In this document: positions 24,521 through 36,582 of the stretch, in pieces
How the letters are laid out: every line of letters begins with the position of its first letter
Position numbering within the stretch: the stretch's first letter is position 1
Source: Rhizophagus clarus
Taxonomy: Eukaryota > Glomeromycota > Glomeromycetes > Glomerales > Glomeraceae
Direction: 5' to 3'
Assembly (NCBI GenBank): GCA_015698045.1
Contig: BLAL01000257.1
Location: forward strand, 248,001 to 312,000
Length of the DNA: 64,000 nucleotides
Translations under genes and position numbers: made by a program
The notes under the pieces: model-generated
Seen by the model: the letters and a program-made list of their open reading frames with translations, nothing else
Told to the model about the DNA's origin: nothing
Database searches by the model: none

Positions 24521-26729
24521 TTATGTACGTCTTCTGATATCGACCAGTACTTCTAAGTAAAAGGGACCTTGGTGCTCATCTACTTCTAAATTACCATTAT
24601 TATCATCATTTTGTTCTTCATTAGTTCCATCATTTTTATCAGCATTACCATTATTGCCATCATCGTTATTATCACCATTACCATTATTGTCATCATCGTT
24701 ATTATCATCATTACCATTATTATCATCATAGTTATTATCACCGTCGTTATCCTCATCATCATCATCATCATCAGATTCTGGTTCAATCCACCTTGATGAT
24801 ATCCACCAATTAGCCATGTCTTGTGTTGGTCTGCTTTTTTTATCGATATCGTCTAGACGGTAACGTTTGCGACTTAACCCGGTTCCGATGCTTACTCCGA
24901 TCTCGTCCGCTCGAAATAAGATTCTTTTAACCTAATGATAAATTTATAACTTATTAGCATAAACGCCTATGTTTTAAACTTTCGCAACTTTACGTACTCT
25001 AGAAGACCTCCACTCCTTATTGTGAATCTTAATTACAGAATTTGTACTTATCAACCTTCCTGATCTTATGTTATCGTTACGCTCTTCATTTGCCAGAACT
25101 TCGTCTTCAGTAGACCATTCATCCGAATGGACTTCTGCGGTATTTACTGCCTTTTCGCAATCTTTAATAAATACTTCCCTAGTCATATTTTCAGGACGAC
25201 AATCATCTAGAATGCTGTCTTGCGTGAAGATCATGTGTTGGAGACCTTTGCGTCTTCTTGTCATTTTCTATTAAAGAGTAAATTAAAATAATTAATAGAT
25301 TATATACATTGTCATTTTAAATAATGAATTTCACACCTGATCTCTCCTCGACGTCATGTGTTGCCGTTTATTGTGTTCATCTATCTTACCCTCCTTTTTT
25401 AATTTCCAAATCTCCTGCCGTGATTTGTGTAGCTGTTTTATTACTTTTAAAAGTTCTGTATCGTATACCTCTAATGAAGGAGGCATCGCTGCTTTGACGG
25501 CTGGTAGAAGCTTCTTATTTATCGACTTTTTTTGTTTACTAAATGTCTTTGACGTGTCGAAAAGAATCGACGAATCGAGGTTGTTTATAATATGGATTAC
25601 CTCATCCTATTTAATATAACACTCATTTTTTAACGATCAATACAAAAGAGAAATATTTAATAAAATAAAGATATATTTACATGAACGGTTTTTTTGAAAT
25701 TTTTATCAGTTATTGGAGGAAGGGCACGCCGATTCTCTCTGGACAGAACTGGGGATAGGCTTCTATTTCTTGGTCCTTCACTCGTTCTTTCTTCCGTTAG
25801 CACTTCCACACGTTTGGTAAGATTTGAAATCATGCTTCTTAATTCGCTGACTTCTCTGTTGTTAGCACCTATTATAAATCAGTATTTAATATAAATCATT
25901 TAGTATAAAAAATTTTACGTGCAAGTAAGTAAAGAAACGTGAAAGAAATACTACCGCTCGCTGGAGGTGAAGAAGAAGGAATTGTTAAAGATAGATCGGT
26001 TAAAGATCCTATAACAATAACGTTAAATTGGTATAGTATAAGTAAAATGAAATTTAATTAGCACTAATATAAAACAATATTACTTTTTGTAATTGATCTC
26101 CCTCTAGAGACATTTTGATAGTTTCGATTATGTTGAGATTGAGAGCGTGATTGATGTCGATGAGGGGAATGAGAGCGAGATCGAGATCGATGTTGATGGG
26201 AACGAGAGCGAGATCGAGATCGATGTTGATGGGAACGAGAATGATGGGAACGATGAGGGGAGCGAGATCAACGTTGATGAGAACGAGAATGATGGGAACG
26301 ATGAGGGGAGCGAGAGCGATGGGAACGCAATCGTTGAGAACGATGAGGGGAGCGAGAGCGATGGGAACGTGATCGTTGGGAACAATGAGGGGAGCAAGAG
26401 CGATGGGAACGCGATCGTTGGGAACGATGAGGGGAGCGAGAGCGATGGGAACGCGATCGTTGGGAACGATGAGGGGAGCGAGAGCGATGGGAACGCGATC
26501 GTTGGGATTCGGAATGATAATAACGAGATTTGGATCGAGATGGGCGAGATCGAGGTTGACGAGTCGTTGAGCGAGATTTTGAGCGACTACGAGATCGATT
26601 AATATGAGTTTGATGCCGAGATTGATGAGATTGGGAACGGGAACTAGATTCATTTCGTTGAGATCTAATATGAAAATGAGAGCCATCACGAGAAATAGGA
26701 ATTAAATTTAAAGGTTTAAATTTTCTCAT
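24521..26729 (-). CDS. SR-rich, coiled-coil, acidic TnpA-like protein of the CACTA element, six exons
   Basis: The exon model on the minus strand is 26729-26084, 26008-25955, 25868-25681, 25606-25337, 25267-24998 and 24931-24521. All junctions are GT..AG and the phases agree, giving about 612 codons. The N-terminal 200 residues are Arg-Ser repeats (Arg-Ser-His-Arg-Ser-Arg-Ser-Pro-His) like a splicing-factor RS domain. The middle has a short heptad-like segment (Glu-Val-Ser-Glu-Leu-Arg-Ser-Met-Ile) and Leu-His-Lys-Ser-Arg-Gln-Glu-Ile-Trp-Lys-Leu-Lys-Lys-Glu. The C-terminus has Trp-Trp-Ile-Ser-Ser-Arg-Trp-Ile then a long Asp/Asn/Gly run. One in-frame TGA at 26268-26270 replaces an Arg of the repeat. 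By position it should be the element's second protein, binding subterminal repeats; that is inference. The RS domain is unusual for TnpA. Confidence 0.7.
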
Positions 26730-26759
26730 TATAATATTTGATAATTTGATAATTTAAAG

Positions 26760-27250
26760 ATTAAACAAGAAACAAAGGCTCTATATATAACCGTTACTTA
26801 CGTCTTCTGAACCATTTTCGTTATCGTCTGATTAAAATAAAAGATAGATTAAATTAATAAGACTCGTTATCATTTAATAAAATATATCGCTATCAATATT
26901 AATTAAAATAAATCAATAAATTAAATAAACTTGATATTATATCGCTTTCAATTAATTAAAATGTATTATTTAAAATAATCAGTAAACTACATTAATTAAA
27001 TTAAGATAAATCAATCAATATTTAAATATATCAGTAAACTAGATATTATATCACTATCAATTAATTAAAATATATCAATAAACTAAATATTATAGCGTTA
27101 TCAATTAATAGAATATATCAATAAATTAATTAAAATATATCAGTAAACAATTAATAATTAAAAATATCAATAAATTAATTAAAATATATCAATAAAGTAT
27201 ATCAATGAATTAATTAAAATATATTAATAAACTAAATATTATATCATTAT
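26760..27250. repeat. AT-rich diverged repeats between the two CACTA genes
   Basis: Repeated AAAATATATCAATAAATTAATT-like words in loose tandem from about 26930 to 27240; no coding potential. The flank just above 26729 is the TnpA-like gene's promoter side. Confidence 0.5.
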
Positions 27251-27261
27251 CATAAATAACA

Positions 27262-27620
27262 TGTCCAAATTAGTAATAACACATTTGAAGCTTGATAAAG
27301 TTATACTTATGGAAGCTGGTTTTTCTGACAGGAAATATAATTGGCGAAAAGAAATATGCTTACTTTGTTAAGCCGACGAAAATAAGGCGAAAAATAAGGC
27401 GAAAATATCGTCAACCATTAACGAAAAAAACGAAAGGCAACAAAGAAAATTTGTTGCATCGTACTAAAACGTGGAGAAAAAAGAAAGAAAGCGTGGTAAA
27501 CGTACGCAAATGTACCATACTCACGAGCAAATTTATAGAAAACGTAAACAAATTGGAAATCACTGATTTGTAGAACGTGCATGGTAAACGCAAACAAACT
27601 TTATAGCTCCTGCCAATCAT
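27262..27620 (+). other. Lys/Arg-rich interrupted frame inside the CACTA element
   Basis: An ATG near 27262 opens about 36 codons (ending Trp-Arg-Lys-Glu-Ile-Cys-Leu-Leu-Cys) before a TAA, and the frame continues Lys/Arg-rich with another TAA. An overlapping frame from 27292 is open for 93 codons. Composition is very basic. It may be a vestigial third ORF or leader exon; I do not recognise it. Confidence 0.25.
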
Positions 27621-28347
27621 GTCGGGTGACATTTATGCACTATCTAGTCACGTGGTATTAACAAACTGTACGTCTGTGCCAACTGCCAAGGGCAAAAGAA
27701 GAATTAAAGATTTATTAAAACAATTCTATTAATTAACAAGTAATTTTAACCATGACTGATTGTTAGAATAAACGTATATATGCTATAACTCAACGTATTA
27801 TTGTAAGCGACTCAATAAAAGATAAAATAATAAATATTTGATATCTCGTTAACAGCTTTAAATGATACTGATGTACTAGAAATTGACGAAAATATATAAA
27901 AAAAAAATGAAATATAATTTTTCCTAATTTTTGATATATTCGAAAGAATAGGCCAAGTGTTAAATTTTGATGTTGTTGCAGTTGCGAACAACTAAGACAC
28001 TTTTTTTATAACTCTCACATTTTGATCTGTGAATAGGAAATTGCTACATCTCTAAAATTATTTGGATCTTTCAAATTCGTGATGATATATGAGATTTATT
28101 AGTAAGTCGATTGACATGTTTCAAGAATCGGATTAATTGAATTTGAAAAAATTTTCTAGTATAATTATACCCCTTAATACCAAATTTAATTAGAGAATTA
28201 GCAAAAATAAAATTATATTTTAAAATACATTGGTCTTGACATCATTATCATGTGTTATTATCAAAATAGCTTAATTTCCAAGCTGTGCCTTGACAAAAAT
28301 GGACCAAGAATCGGGATTGCCGAACCAATTAGATTGATTTGCAATTC

Positions 28348-28349
<2 letters not shown>

Positions 28350-28381
<32 letters not shown>
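28350..28381 (+). repeat. A-tract immediately before the Tnp2 start codon
   Basis: About 32 consecutive A directly precede the ATG at 28382. It makes the upstream start in the same frame (28250) unlikely, because that would add a long Lys run. Confidence 0.8.
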
Positions 28382-28384
<3 letters not shown>

Positions 28385-31300
28385 TCGGAATTTCTAGATA
28401 CAAGAACCAGAACCAAAGTGCATTGTTTCTGTAAAGAATGTAATGGTAAATTGGTTGATCCAAGGACTAAACTGAAACATGAGTTAAAATATAAATTAAA
28501 ATCTAATGCGAATAATAATTTTGGTAACAATTATCAAGAAGGTTCTTCAAATGTTATATCATCTGATGCTGTTGATGAAGATGTAATGGAATGCGACCCA
28601 ATACAAGGGATAAATGATACATCACCTGATATAACTGAACAATTATCCGAAGATATTGAACAATTGTCCGAAGATATTGAACCATTGTCCGAAGATATTG
28701 AACCATTACTCACAAGAAACTATTTCTTTTTAACAAAGAAGACACCTATATATGAATCGGCAAAACATCGAACGATAAAGAAAGGAAAAATATCCGATCT
28801 TGTTCTTGAAAATTTATTATTGGATAATGTAAGAAACGAGAATGATCAAGATGGGGATTCTGAAGATGATGACGATAAAAATGGAGATACTGAAGATAGC
28901 GATTCTAATTATTCCGATGATTATGAAGATGATGACGATGAGGAAGTCAATTTTGCATCAACAGATTTCGATAACGGCGAACCAATTCTTCCTAACATTA
29001 ACATTAATGATAATTATACTTGGACTATTTTGTGGATATTACAATATCAACAACGATTTAAACTTTCCAATGTAGCTATAGATTCTTTGTTCAAGTTCTT
29101 AAGATTTTTTCTTTTGACAATAGATGAAAATAAATTTTCATCTTTTCCTTCCTCTTTATATATGGCTAAAAAGGTGTTGGGGATATCCACAACGATAATT
29201 AAATATGCAGCCTGTGACAGATGTCACAAATTGTATGATATAAAAGAATTATTAGACAATACTGAAATACCAACTTGCAGTTTTGTAAACTATCCAAATC
29301 ACAGAATAGAACGATTTCGACAACAATGCAATAACCCTCTATTAACGAAAATAGATAGTAATAATAGTAGTAATAATCCCATTTTCCGTCCGATAATGAC
29401 ATTTCCGTTAATAAATATTAAGCAACAATTGACCCTTTTTTTTAATCACAAAAATTTTGAAATGTCATGTCAGAAGTGGTCAGAAAGGAAAAACGGAACT
29501 GAAGCTTTATTCGATATCTATGATGGTAGGGTCTGGAAAAGTTTTACAGATGATGATGGTGCGCTGTTTTTTACAAAAGAATTTGCCGATACTCATATCG
29601 GATTAATGTTAAATATGGATTGGTTCCAGCCATTCGTAAATTCACAATATTCTGTTGGTGTGATTTATGCCGTTTTTAGTAATTTGCCGCGTAATGAACG
29701 CTTCAAGCCACACAATATTCTCACACTAGCAGTAATGCCTGGTCCGAAAGAACCAAGCCAACATGAAATTAACAATTATTTGTATCTGATCGTTATCCAG
29801 TTAAATCGTTTGTGGAATGGCTATTTTATAAAAACAAACGAACACAACAACGGTCGATTTGTCCGTGGTGCAATCATTGGCTGTTCTAGCGACGTCCCTG
29901 CGTCTCGGAAATTATGTGGTTTCATCTCGGCTCGTATTGCATGCTACCGATGTTACAAATCGGCAAATTTTATAAACAATCAACCAAATTTTGGGGGTTT
30001 GCAGATTTAGACGACTGGTTTGTTGAGCGAGATATTAATGAAATAAGAGAAAAAGCAAGTGAGTGGAAACAATGTGCAACTGAAGAAGCACGAAGAGCCC
30101 ATGTCTCTGAACATCATGTTCGCTAGTCGGAGATATACCGCTTGCTTTATTTTAATCCTGTTCGCTTTTGCGTGGTTGATCCTATGCATTGCCTTTTTCT
30201 CGGTGTTGCGAAATGGATCGTAATGAAACTCTGGATAGGCGAAGGTATATTAAATAATGAAAAGCTCAAAATTATGCAAGAGAGAGCTGACATGATAAAG
30301 TTCCCAAGTGACCTTGGACGCCGCCCTGTCAGAATAGCTACCGGTGAAGGATTCTCAAGTTTCACGGCGGACATGTGGAAAACCTTCATGTTAATTTTTG
30401 CAATACCTATCACATGGAGTTTCCTTGGATACATCGACCGAAAAATTCTTGCATATTTCGTGCGCGTTTGCAAGATCTTAACAAACTGAGAGCTACAAAA
30501 AAATATGTTAAATGAAGCGTTTACAAGACTGATAGAGATGAACAAATTAATTGAACAAAAATATGGTCAAGAAAAAATAAGTCCTAATCTGCATCTCTGT
30601 CTCCATATCTGTGAATGCGCATTAGACTATGGTCCTTTGTCCTCATTCTGGTGTTATAGCTTTGAACGGATGAACGGAATTTTAGGTACGTGATTTAATT
30701 TTTCCGATTTGAAAATCGCAATGTTATTAATTATTTTTAAAAATTGTAGGTTCTTATAATAATAGCAGACGTAATATTGAACCTGAACTACTAAGAATTA
30801 TGTCCGAAAATACAATCCTTCAATACTTCCTCTCAAATTGTGACAACGATCACTTATTTTCCTCCTTGGAGATAATAGAACCAAGAAAATCTGTTGGCAG
30901 CTTGGCTGCACTTGATGATTTTGCGAGCGATGAGTATCAAAATTTTATAAGACTATCTCTTATTGAGGAAGATTCGGCTTACAGAACGGAATGTTTTCCT
31001 GGGTTGCTAATGAAACCACGCAAAGAAACTACCCTTCCAAACCAAATTTTGGACCTACTGGTAGAATTTTATAATAGTTTGTATAATGATTATTGTTTCA
31101 TCTCCATCTACTCTATAATAGGTTCAAATAACGGTACTGTCGTAAACTCTAGAATTATACAATATGGGAGAATAAGAATTGGGGCGGACATATATGGTTC
31201 TGTTCAGGCTGCTCGTCATGAAAAATCCTCATATATATTAGCTCGATTTGTACATTATGATGGATCGATCGATGTTTATCCCGGTCAAGTACAATTTTAT

Positions 31301-31597
31301 TTTGAGCATACTATTCATTTAAATAGTTCACGATCATTAACCCATTCATTAGCGTTAGTCAAATGGTACAAACCGGTTCAAGATCATAGTACAAGATATT
31401 ATTGCCAAGTAGATAACGACATAAAATCATGTAATATGGAATTATGGACAAATGAGTTTTATGATATGAGAAGAGACAGTATTATACCCATACATCATAT
31501 AATAGGAAAATTCATTAAATGTAATTTTGATACTGGGACGAGAAAAACAAAAGAATATATGGCTGTGATTCCTTTAAATAAAAAAATTTCGTTTTAA
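28382..31597 (+). pseudogene. CACTA transposase, Transposase_21/Tnp2 family, with one intron and three lesions
   Basis: ATG 28382 after the A-tract. The N-terminus has Cys-Phe-Cys-Lys-Glu-Cys-x-Gly, a zinc knuckle usual in these proteins, then acidic Glu/Asp repeats. The Tnp2 core is clear: Asp-Trp-Phe-Gln-Pro-Phe...Tyr-Ser-Val-Gly-Val-Ile-Tyr near 29617-29670, Asn-Leu-Pro-Arg-Asn-Glu-Arg, Pro-Gly-Pro-Lys-Glu-Pro-Ser, Asp-Val-Pro-Ala-Ser-Arg-Lys-Leu-Cys-Gly-Phe near 29890, and Val-Asp-Pro-Met-His-Cys-Leu-Phe-Leu-Gly. A 1-bp frameshift lies near 29995, TAG at 30124 replaces Trp, and TGA at 30487 probably replaces Arg. The intron 30686-30749 (64 bp) joins Asn-Gly-Ile-Leu-Gly to Ser-Tyr-Asn-Asn. 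The C-terminal 280 codons are intact. Tnp2 cuts and joins element ends by a DDE mechanism. This copy looks inactive. Confidence 0.9.
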
Positions 31598-31599
31598 AA

Positions 31600-32880
31600 A
31601 CTTTATATAATATAAAATGAATTATATGTAAAATCGGAATGGCGAATTCAATTATAGCATTTGTATTTGATTAAATTATAACAATCATTTTTTTTTGGCA
31701 CAAGAATAACGATAAAGATTACATATACCGTAATTAATTCTAATCGCGTGAAAAATCAGATAATTCAGATAACAAGAAATCTTATTTTGAGCTGGCAAAG
31801 TTGTATTGCAAATCGGTCTTTATTACGGCATTACGATACAAGCACCATACTTTGTGATTAATAACTCTAATCATGTAATAATTTTTAGATATCAAAGGTT
31901 TATTTTATTTTAATTAAATATCACATAAAGTATAAAACAATTATTCTGGCTATATAAATACATTTAAGGCCGGCAAAGCTGTATTGCAAATCGGCCCTTC
32001 TTATTTAAAAAGGGTAACAATTACATTAAATTAATACGGCACTTATTCAAAAATGTTTAAAAATGTTGCAACTTAATTCTCCAATAATCATCATTGTTAT
32101 AATCAAGTTACTTACGACTTAAGCCTACTTTGATTATAAATAAAACGGCACTTCGCACAGACAGAGCTCATGATATATGAGTTATCCCATCATGCCTATT
32201 TTACCCCTTGATAAAGGATTTTCGTTGCATGTACTTTCCTAATCAATGATAATCAAAGTTACTTACGACTTAAGTCTACTTTGATTATAAATAAAACGGC
32301 ACTTTGCACAGACAGAGCTCATGATATATGAGTTATCCCATCATGCCTATTTTAACTATGATTAAAGAATTTACATTATTATTGTAAATATTTTACTCAT
32401 AAGTCATAATGATATCTATTTAGACTTCGACGAATAATGCGACAGAGGAGGCAGAATTATCATAACCAAAATTTGAAGCGAGAGGTCTATGTTTAGTAAA
32501 TAGATCATCAACTTTGGTACCAGAGTTATTTACAAACTTTAGGTGGCCACCTAGCCCACCTTTCCTATAACACACTATGCACGACGGCAAATGGTATAGG
32601 AGGCAGACTCTTCTTTCAGAAAGAAAGTTTTTTTTTGAAAAAAAAAAAAATAGTACAATTAAATAGCGTTTAATTAAATGTGATTAATTAACTTTTTAGG
32701 AATAGGCCTTATCAATGCGATCTCATCAGTTTCGATTATCACTGTTCAACCTTATGAATACTTCAGTTATTGTTTGTGAAATCGAACCAACTGGGAATTC
32801 AATGTACAAAACAAGTAGAATATTTAGAATAGTATCTTATATTTATTAGTATAATAAATAATTTCAAAAATCCTATGATG
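31600..32880. repeat. CACTA right interior: two 105-bp direct repeats and short dispersed repeats
   Basis: No gene. 32102-32207 and 32250-32355 are nearly identical direct repeats containing TTACTTACGACTTAAG, AAAACGGCACTT and GAGCTCATGATATATGAG. Another pair, GGCAAAG(T/C)TGTATTGCAAATCGG, lies near 31794 and 31973. Confidence 0.75.
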
Positions 32881-33416
32881 TAAAATTACGAAATATTACA
32901 ATTTAAATATCGGCAAAGGCTATTTTAAATAGAGTAAAATCTTTATTCGACCTGTGTCAAAAGCGGTAAAGTTTACACTAAATATAATATCTCCGGTTTA
33001 AATATCGGCATTTAATTAAAAAAAAGGTAAAAATCGGCCGCTAAAATCGGCATTTCTGGATGAAAAATCGGAAGTTAACAAAAATTGGCAAAAAATTAGT
33101 AAAATAATCGGCAAAGCCTTATTGAAGTCGGCAAGGGAATTTTAAATAAGATAAAATCCTTTATTCGAACTATACGAAAAGGGTAATGTATATAATAAAT
33201 ATAATATCTCCGGTTTAAATATCGGCATTTATTTAAAAAAAGGTAAAAATCGGCCGCTAAAATTGGCATTTATGACTGAAAAATCGGAATTTAACAAAAA
33301 TCGGCAAAAATAGATATGGCTATACTAAAATAAGCAAAATTTGGCATATTCTATATTGAAGTCGGCAAGGCTATTTTAAATAGAGCAAAATCCGATTTTT
33401 TTTCATTCGACCTGTG
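32880..33416. repeat. right subterminal repeats of the CACTA element
   Basis: Many AAAATCGGCA, GTCGGCAAGG and ATATCTCCGGTTTAAATATC words. A segment of about 200 bp is duplicated (about 32910-33110 and 33120-33310). It mirrors the left subterminal words in inverted orientation, as CACTA ends do. Confidence 0.75.
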
Positions 33417-33419
33417 CGA

Positions 33420-35550
33420 TGTGGCAGTCCAATTAATGGGAAACCGTTGTTGTAGACGTGAAAGGTGAGATAAAGATTTGTTGGAGAGAAAATTAACAAA
33501 CACAAATTTGTCTAGGGACGATTTCAATTATCATCGAGCATTTTTGTCAAGAAGTCCGATTTGATTGAATGATAGAGATAGTGAACAGCCGTTTAGACAC
33601 CATGGATTAATCCACACAGGAGTGACATTGCATCCTTCTTTGGCGAGGAGGTCCGCAACATCATTGAATAAATTGTTGTTGTGCGCTTTCACTTTGTGAA
33701 AAAGGATTGAAATATTTTTCTCTTGAATCAATAGTTTGAAACATCTCTAAGCAATATGGTTGTTCAAATTTAACATGCGACGAGTGAAAAAAAGGGGATC
33801 TATAATTTTGGTGAAAGTAGAAATAATGTTTTGGGAGTCTGTGTGAATATTACAAGTGCTGTTGTTTGGGCAAACTATTAAAGCTGTCAAAGCAGCATAT
33901 AGTTCAGCATTAGTAGAGGAAGGGAGAGTGGAAGTACACCCTTTGAATGTGCGGCTAGAGGCGTTAGAAATTTCGACCTAACTGAAACCCATTTTTGATC
34001 TTTGTGGACCATGTTGGGAGAGAGAACTGTCTGTATAAAAGGTAAAGATATTCTGGTTGTAATTAGTATGAAAAATGTTTGCTAAAAGTAATAAATCTGA
34101 AATTGTCGCAGTGTTGCCTAAAAGTAAATTATCTAAATACAATGGGGAAGAATGATCAAAACAGGAATTGTGTGTAGCGAGACGAGTAAACTCATCTTGA
34201 TTAAAGTAATTAAAATCTATTAGGTGTTGAGGTAAAGATATTACGTTAGGGAAGGGAGAAATTGTAGGTCTAGAAGACGATAAATAATAATTAAAATATA
34301 AAGTTCTGAGAGTCAAAAAAGGTTTTGAAGGGAACTTTCATAATTTAATATGGGAAGCTTTAAATATTTTGAGATTGGTTGTTAATTTGAAAGAAATAAG
34401 TGTCATAGTGGCTATATAAATAGTACAAATTGAAGAATTAGATACATTAAAGGCGTATCGATTATAGCCTTTACAAGGGACCAATATAGCAGTTTTTTTG
34501 CAAGGACTAAGATGTGCTTCTTGAGGCCGTATATGTTTGATGTAGTATCTGAGCTGAGTAATGCTCGTGGCATTAGTGGAGTTCAGTTGAATTATGGATT
34601 TTCCATATATTTCTGTTGAGGTAACAGTGTCCCAGAAAGCAACCCATTGGTTGGTAGGGTGATGTTCTGGGGAGGATGGGTGAATAGTTAGTTAGTCGTA
34701 TATTAGCGTAGAAATAATAGTATGTTGCATTGGATCGATTAGCCTAAGGTTGTGTTCTGACCAAGTACAATCGGAGACCATTTTGTGATACCAGCGGGGG
34801 GTACATCCTTTTCATGCTAGTGGGTTGGGTTCTTTTAATTCATTGATAGGTTTGAGAAAAGATCTGTCAATTGAAACTATCTGATCTGTGAACAAAGGAC
34901 GTTTGTTGCGCAAACTAATGATGTCAGCACTATTAGGTAAAGGAATATCCAAAATAATCGGGCGGGAGCCATCAAGAACTGAGACATCTATGTTGGGAAT
35001 AAAATTGATGTGATATTAATGTAAAGCAAGTAGAATTTTAGCAAAGTAGGATTGATAATAAGGTTTGTTAAGTTGAGAAATGTAGTCTAAAATTTCTTTG
35101 TTAGGGAAACATGGAATCCAAAAATCAAAAAAAAGAAAATCTATTTGTTGTAAAGCTATCAGGTATAATATCGGGGAATTAAAGAGAAAATTCAATTTTG
35201 AAAGATGAGAACATAATAATGTGAAATAAAAACTATCTATTAATGGAAGTAAACGATTATACAAAACATTGTTAGCTGTTGATAAACTAAGGTTCAGTTT
35301 ATATTTGAAAAGGCGTTTAATAGGGGCGAAAATTTGTTTGCATTGCGAACGAGAAAAAAAAGAAAATTGAGCATGATATTCCAAAATTGGAAGGAGGACT
35401 TTGCTAGCAAACTTCGTTACAAACGTATTACACATAATCATATTTCATATATTATTAACAAAGATGTGAATGGTTTGTAGAAAAATTTTGAGAAAGGGAG
35501 TGTTCGAATTGAATGCATCTATGTAAATGCCAAGGATGGCCCCTAATGTT
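33420..35550 (-). pseudogene. LINE reverse-transcriptase end plus RNase H, 5'-truncated
   Basis: Minus-strand reading starts inside the RT at Leu-Gly-Ala-Ile-Leu-Gly-Ile-Tyr near 35530, the conserved strand after the palm. It continues through Lys-Val-Leu-Leu-Pro-Ile-Leu-Glu-Tyr (near 35390), the thumb and connection, then RNase H: Phe-Tyr-Thr-Asp-Ser-Ser-Leu near 34040, Thr-Asn-Ala-Glu-Leu-Tyr near 33915, His-Thr-Asp-Ser near 33840 and Asn-Asp-Val-Ala-Asp-Leu-Leu-Ala-Lys-Glu-Gly near 33650. These give the D-E-D-D catalytic set. Several stops, including a TGA-TAA pair just below 33531, make it inactive. It continues in frame into 22398-23506 across the CACTA element. The 5' end abuts the micro-exon locus, typical of 5'-truncated target-primed insertion. 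Confidence 0.8.
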
Positions 35551-35559
35551 CATATAACA

Positions 35560-35998
35560 CAAAGAACTGGTTGCCTGCAAAAAAAATGAACTGTTAATAA
35601 AGTTCATTTAAAGTTAAAAGAAAAAACAATTTCACTCACTGAGATCCAAGGAAGAGATCTGAGAGAATACTAAATAAAAAGAAGTAACCAAACTTTTAGA
35701 AGCCGTTCATTAAATTAAGAGTAGTTAAAAAAAAATTTTTACCGTGAAATTTTGCATCCAAAGAAGACCAAAATATCTGCTTAAAATGAGCCATTTTATT
35801 GAGGATTTTTTAAAGAAAGTGCAGAAGAAGTGGGAAAACAGAAATTAAGAAAGGGGAGGAAAGGGGAAAGATAAAGGAAAATATGAAGAAAAGAAAAAAA
35901 AAGAAGGGGGAAAGATAAAAAATAGGAAAAGGACAAAAGGAGGTAAAAAATGAAAGGAAATGGTAAAGGAAAAAGGAAAGAAGTTTTAGAAACTTCAT
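35560..35998 (-). other. micro-exon array A (short or truncated)
   Basis: Read on the minus strand: an ATG at 35998, then about 60 codons of Phe/Leu/Ser-rich sequence from a polypyrimidine tract. A segment ending near GCAAAATTTCACG follows, before GTAAAAAT. The next exon-like piece ends in TTGGATCTCAG. An intron-like stretch holds GAACTTTATTAACAGTTC (near 35595) and ends TTTTTTTTGCAG. The architecture matches arrays B, C and D. The LINE lies directly downstream, so the 3' part of the locus has been lost or displaced. Confidence 0.5.
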
Positions 35999-35999
35999 T

Positions 36000-36299
36000 A
36001 AATTTATTCTTTTTTTTAAGCTTTAATTAGTTACATGATACGTGATATGATGCTCAATTAATATATACTATTTGACTATGATTTAACAACATTGAATATA
36101 TGTTTAATCATAAATCATTACTAATTGAGGTCAAATAATTTTTAATTTTGGTCAAATATAGGCCAAATTTTATTAAGACCGAATATTCCTTTTTTGACTA
36201 GTGATATACATACTTTCGTAATTATCATTTATATACCCCAAAAAAACAGCTAGTATCGATTAATGCCTATATTTAGGATAGGTTAAATAATCTATATTC
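36000..36299. other. gene-free interval upstream of array A
   Basis: AT-rich; contains an ATCATATCACGTATCATGTA-type partial palindrome (minus strand, near 36033) that resembles one upstream of array D. No gene. Confidence 0.4.
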
Positions 36300-36582
36300 T
36301 TATCCAGCTAAATACTCAACTATCTCTTTTAATAGTTTTTCAAATCTAAACTCTTTTACATACTTTGCATTATCTAGTAATAATCCAATAATGAAGTTTA
36401 TTTTAACGTTTAAATTATTCAAATCCATATTTTGAGCTATAACATAAAATTTTATTGACTCAAAATATTCATTTACAAAGCTATTACCTTGTGTGGGAGC
36501 TGGTATTTCTTTTTTTGTTACTTTGTGATCCTAAAGTACTTGGAAGGGTTGATTGATTTACCCAATTAATAGGTTTTCCCAT
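36300..36582 (-). pseudogene. small Polinton-associated ORF with one frameshift
   Basis: ATG at 36580-36582, stop TAA at 36300-36302. The first 20 codons (Met-Gly-Lys-Pro-Ile-Asn-Trp-Val-Asn-Gln...) and the last 70 (ending Phe-Glu-Lys-Leu-Leu-Lys-Glu-Ile-Val-Glu-Tyr-Leu-Ala-Gly) are in different frames joined by a 1-base shift near 36520. The second part is helical with alternating Leu/Ile/Lys. No domain recognised. A MITE has inserted 8-16 bp upstream of the ATG. Its place opposite the zinc-ribbon and ATPase genes suggests one interrupted Polinton segment. Confidence 0.45.

Larger units (their letters stand above)
23510..33416. mobile_element. 9.9-kb CACTA (CMC/EnSpm) DNA transposon
   Basis: The termini are CACAGGTCGAATGAAAAAAA at the left and its complement TTTTTTTTCATTCGACCTGTG at the right, flanked by the 3-bp TSD CGA (23507-23509, 33417-33419), as expected for CACTA-type elements. 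Subterminal regions contain many copies of AAAATCGGCA/CCGATTTT words. Two divergently arranged genes lie inside: an SR-rich TnpA-like gene (24521-26729, -) and a Tnp2-family transposase (28382-31597, +). It sits in the coding sequence of a LINE. Stops and a frameshift in Tnp2 suggest it no longer moves itself. Confidence 0.92.

Noticed and set aside
24586..24796. Met/Ile-rich ORFs on both strands
   Set aside because: Shadows of the Asp/Asn codon run at the end of the TnpA-like gene.
26128..26689. Long plus- and minus-strand ORFs over the RS repeat
   Set aside because: Period-3 repeats keep several frames open; only the Arg-Ser frame connects to downstream exons with matching phases.
28350..28381. 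A-tract as the poly-A tail of a processed retrocopy
   Set aside because: It lies directly before the Tnp2 start codon inside the CACTA element, with no TSD, and the gene retains an intron.
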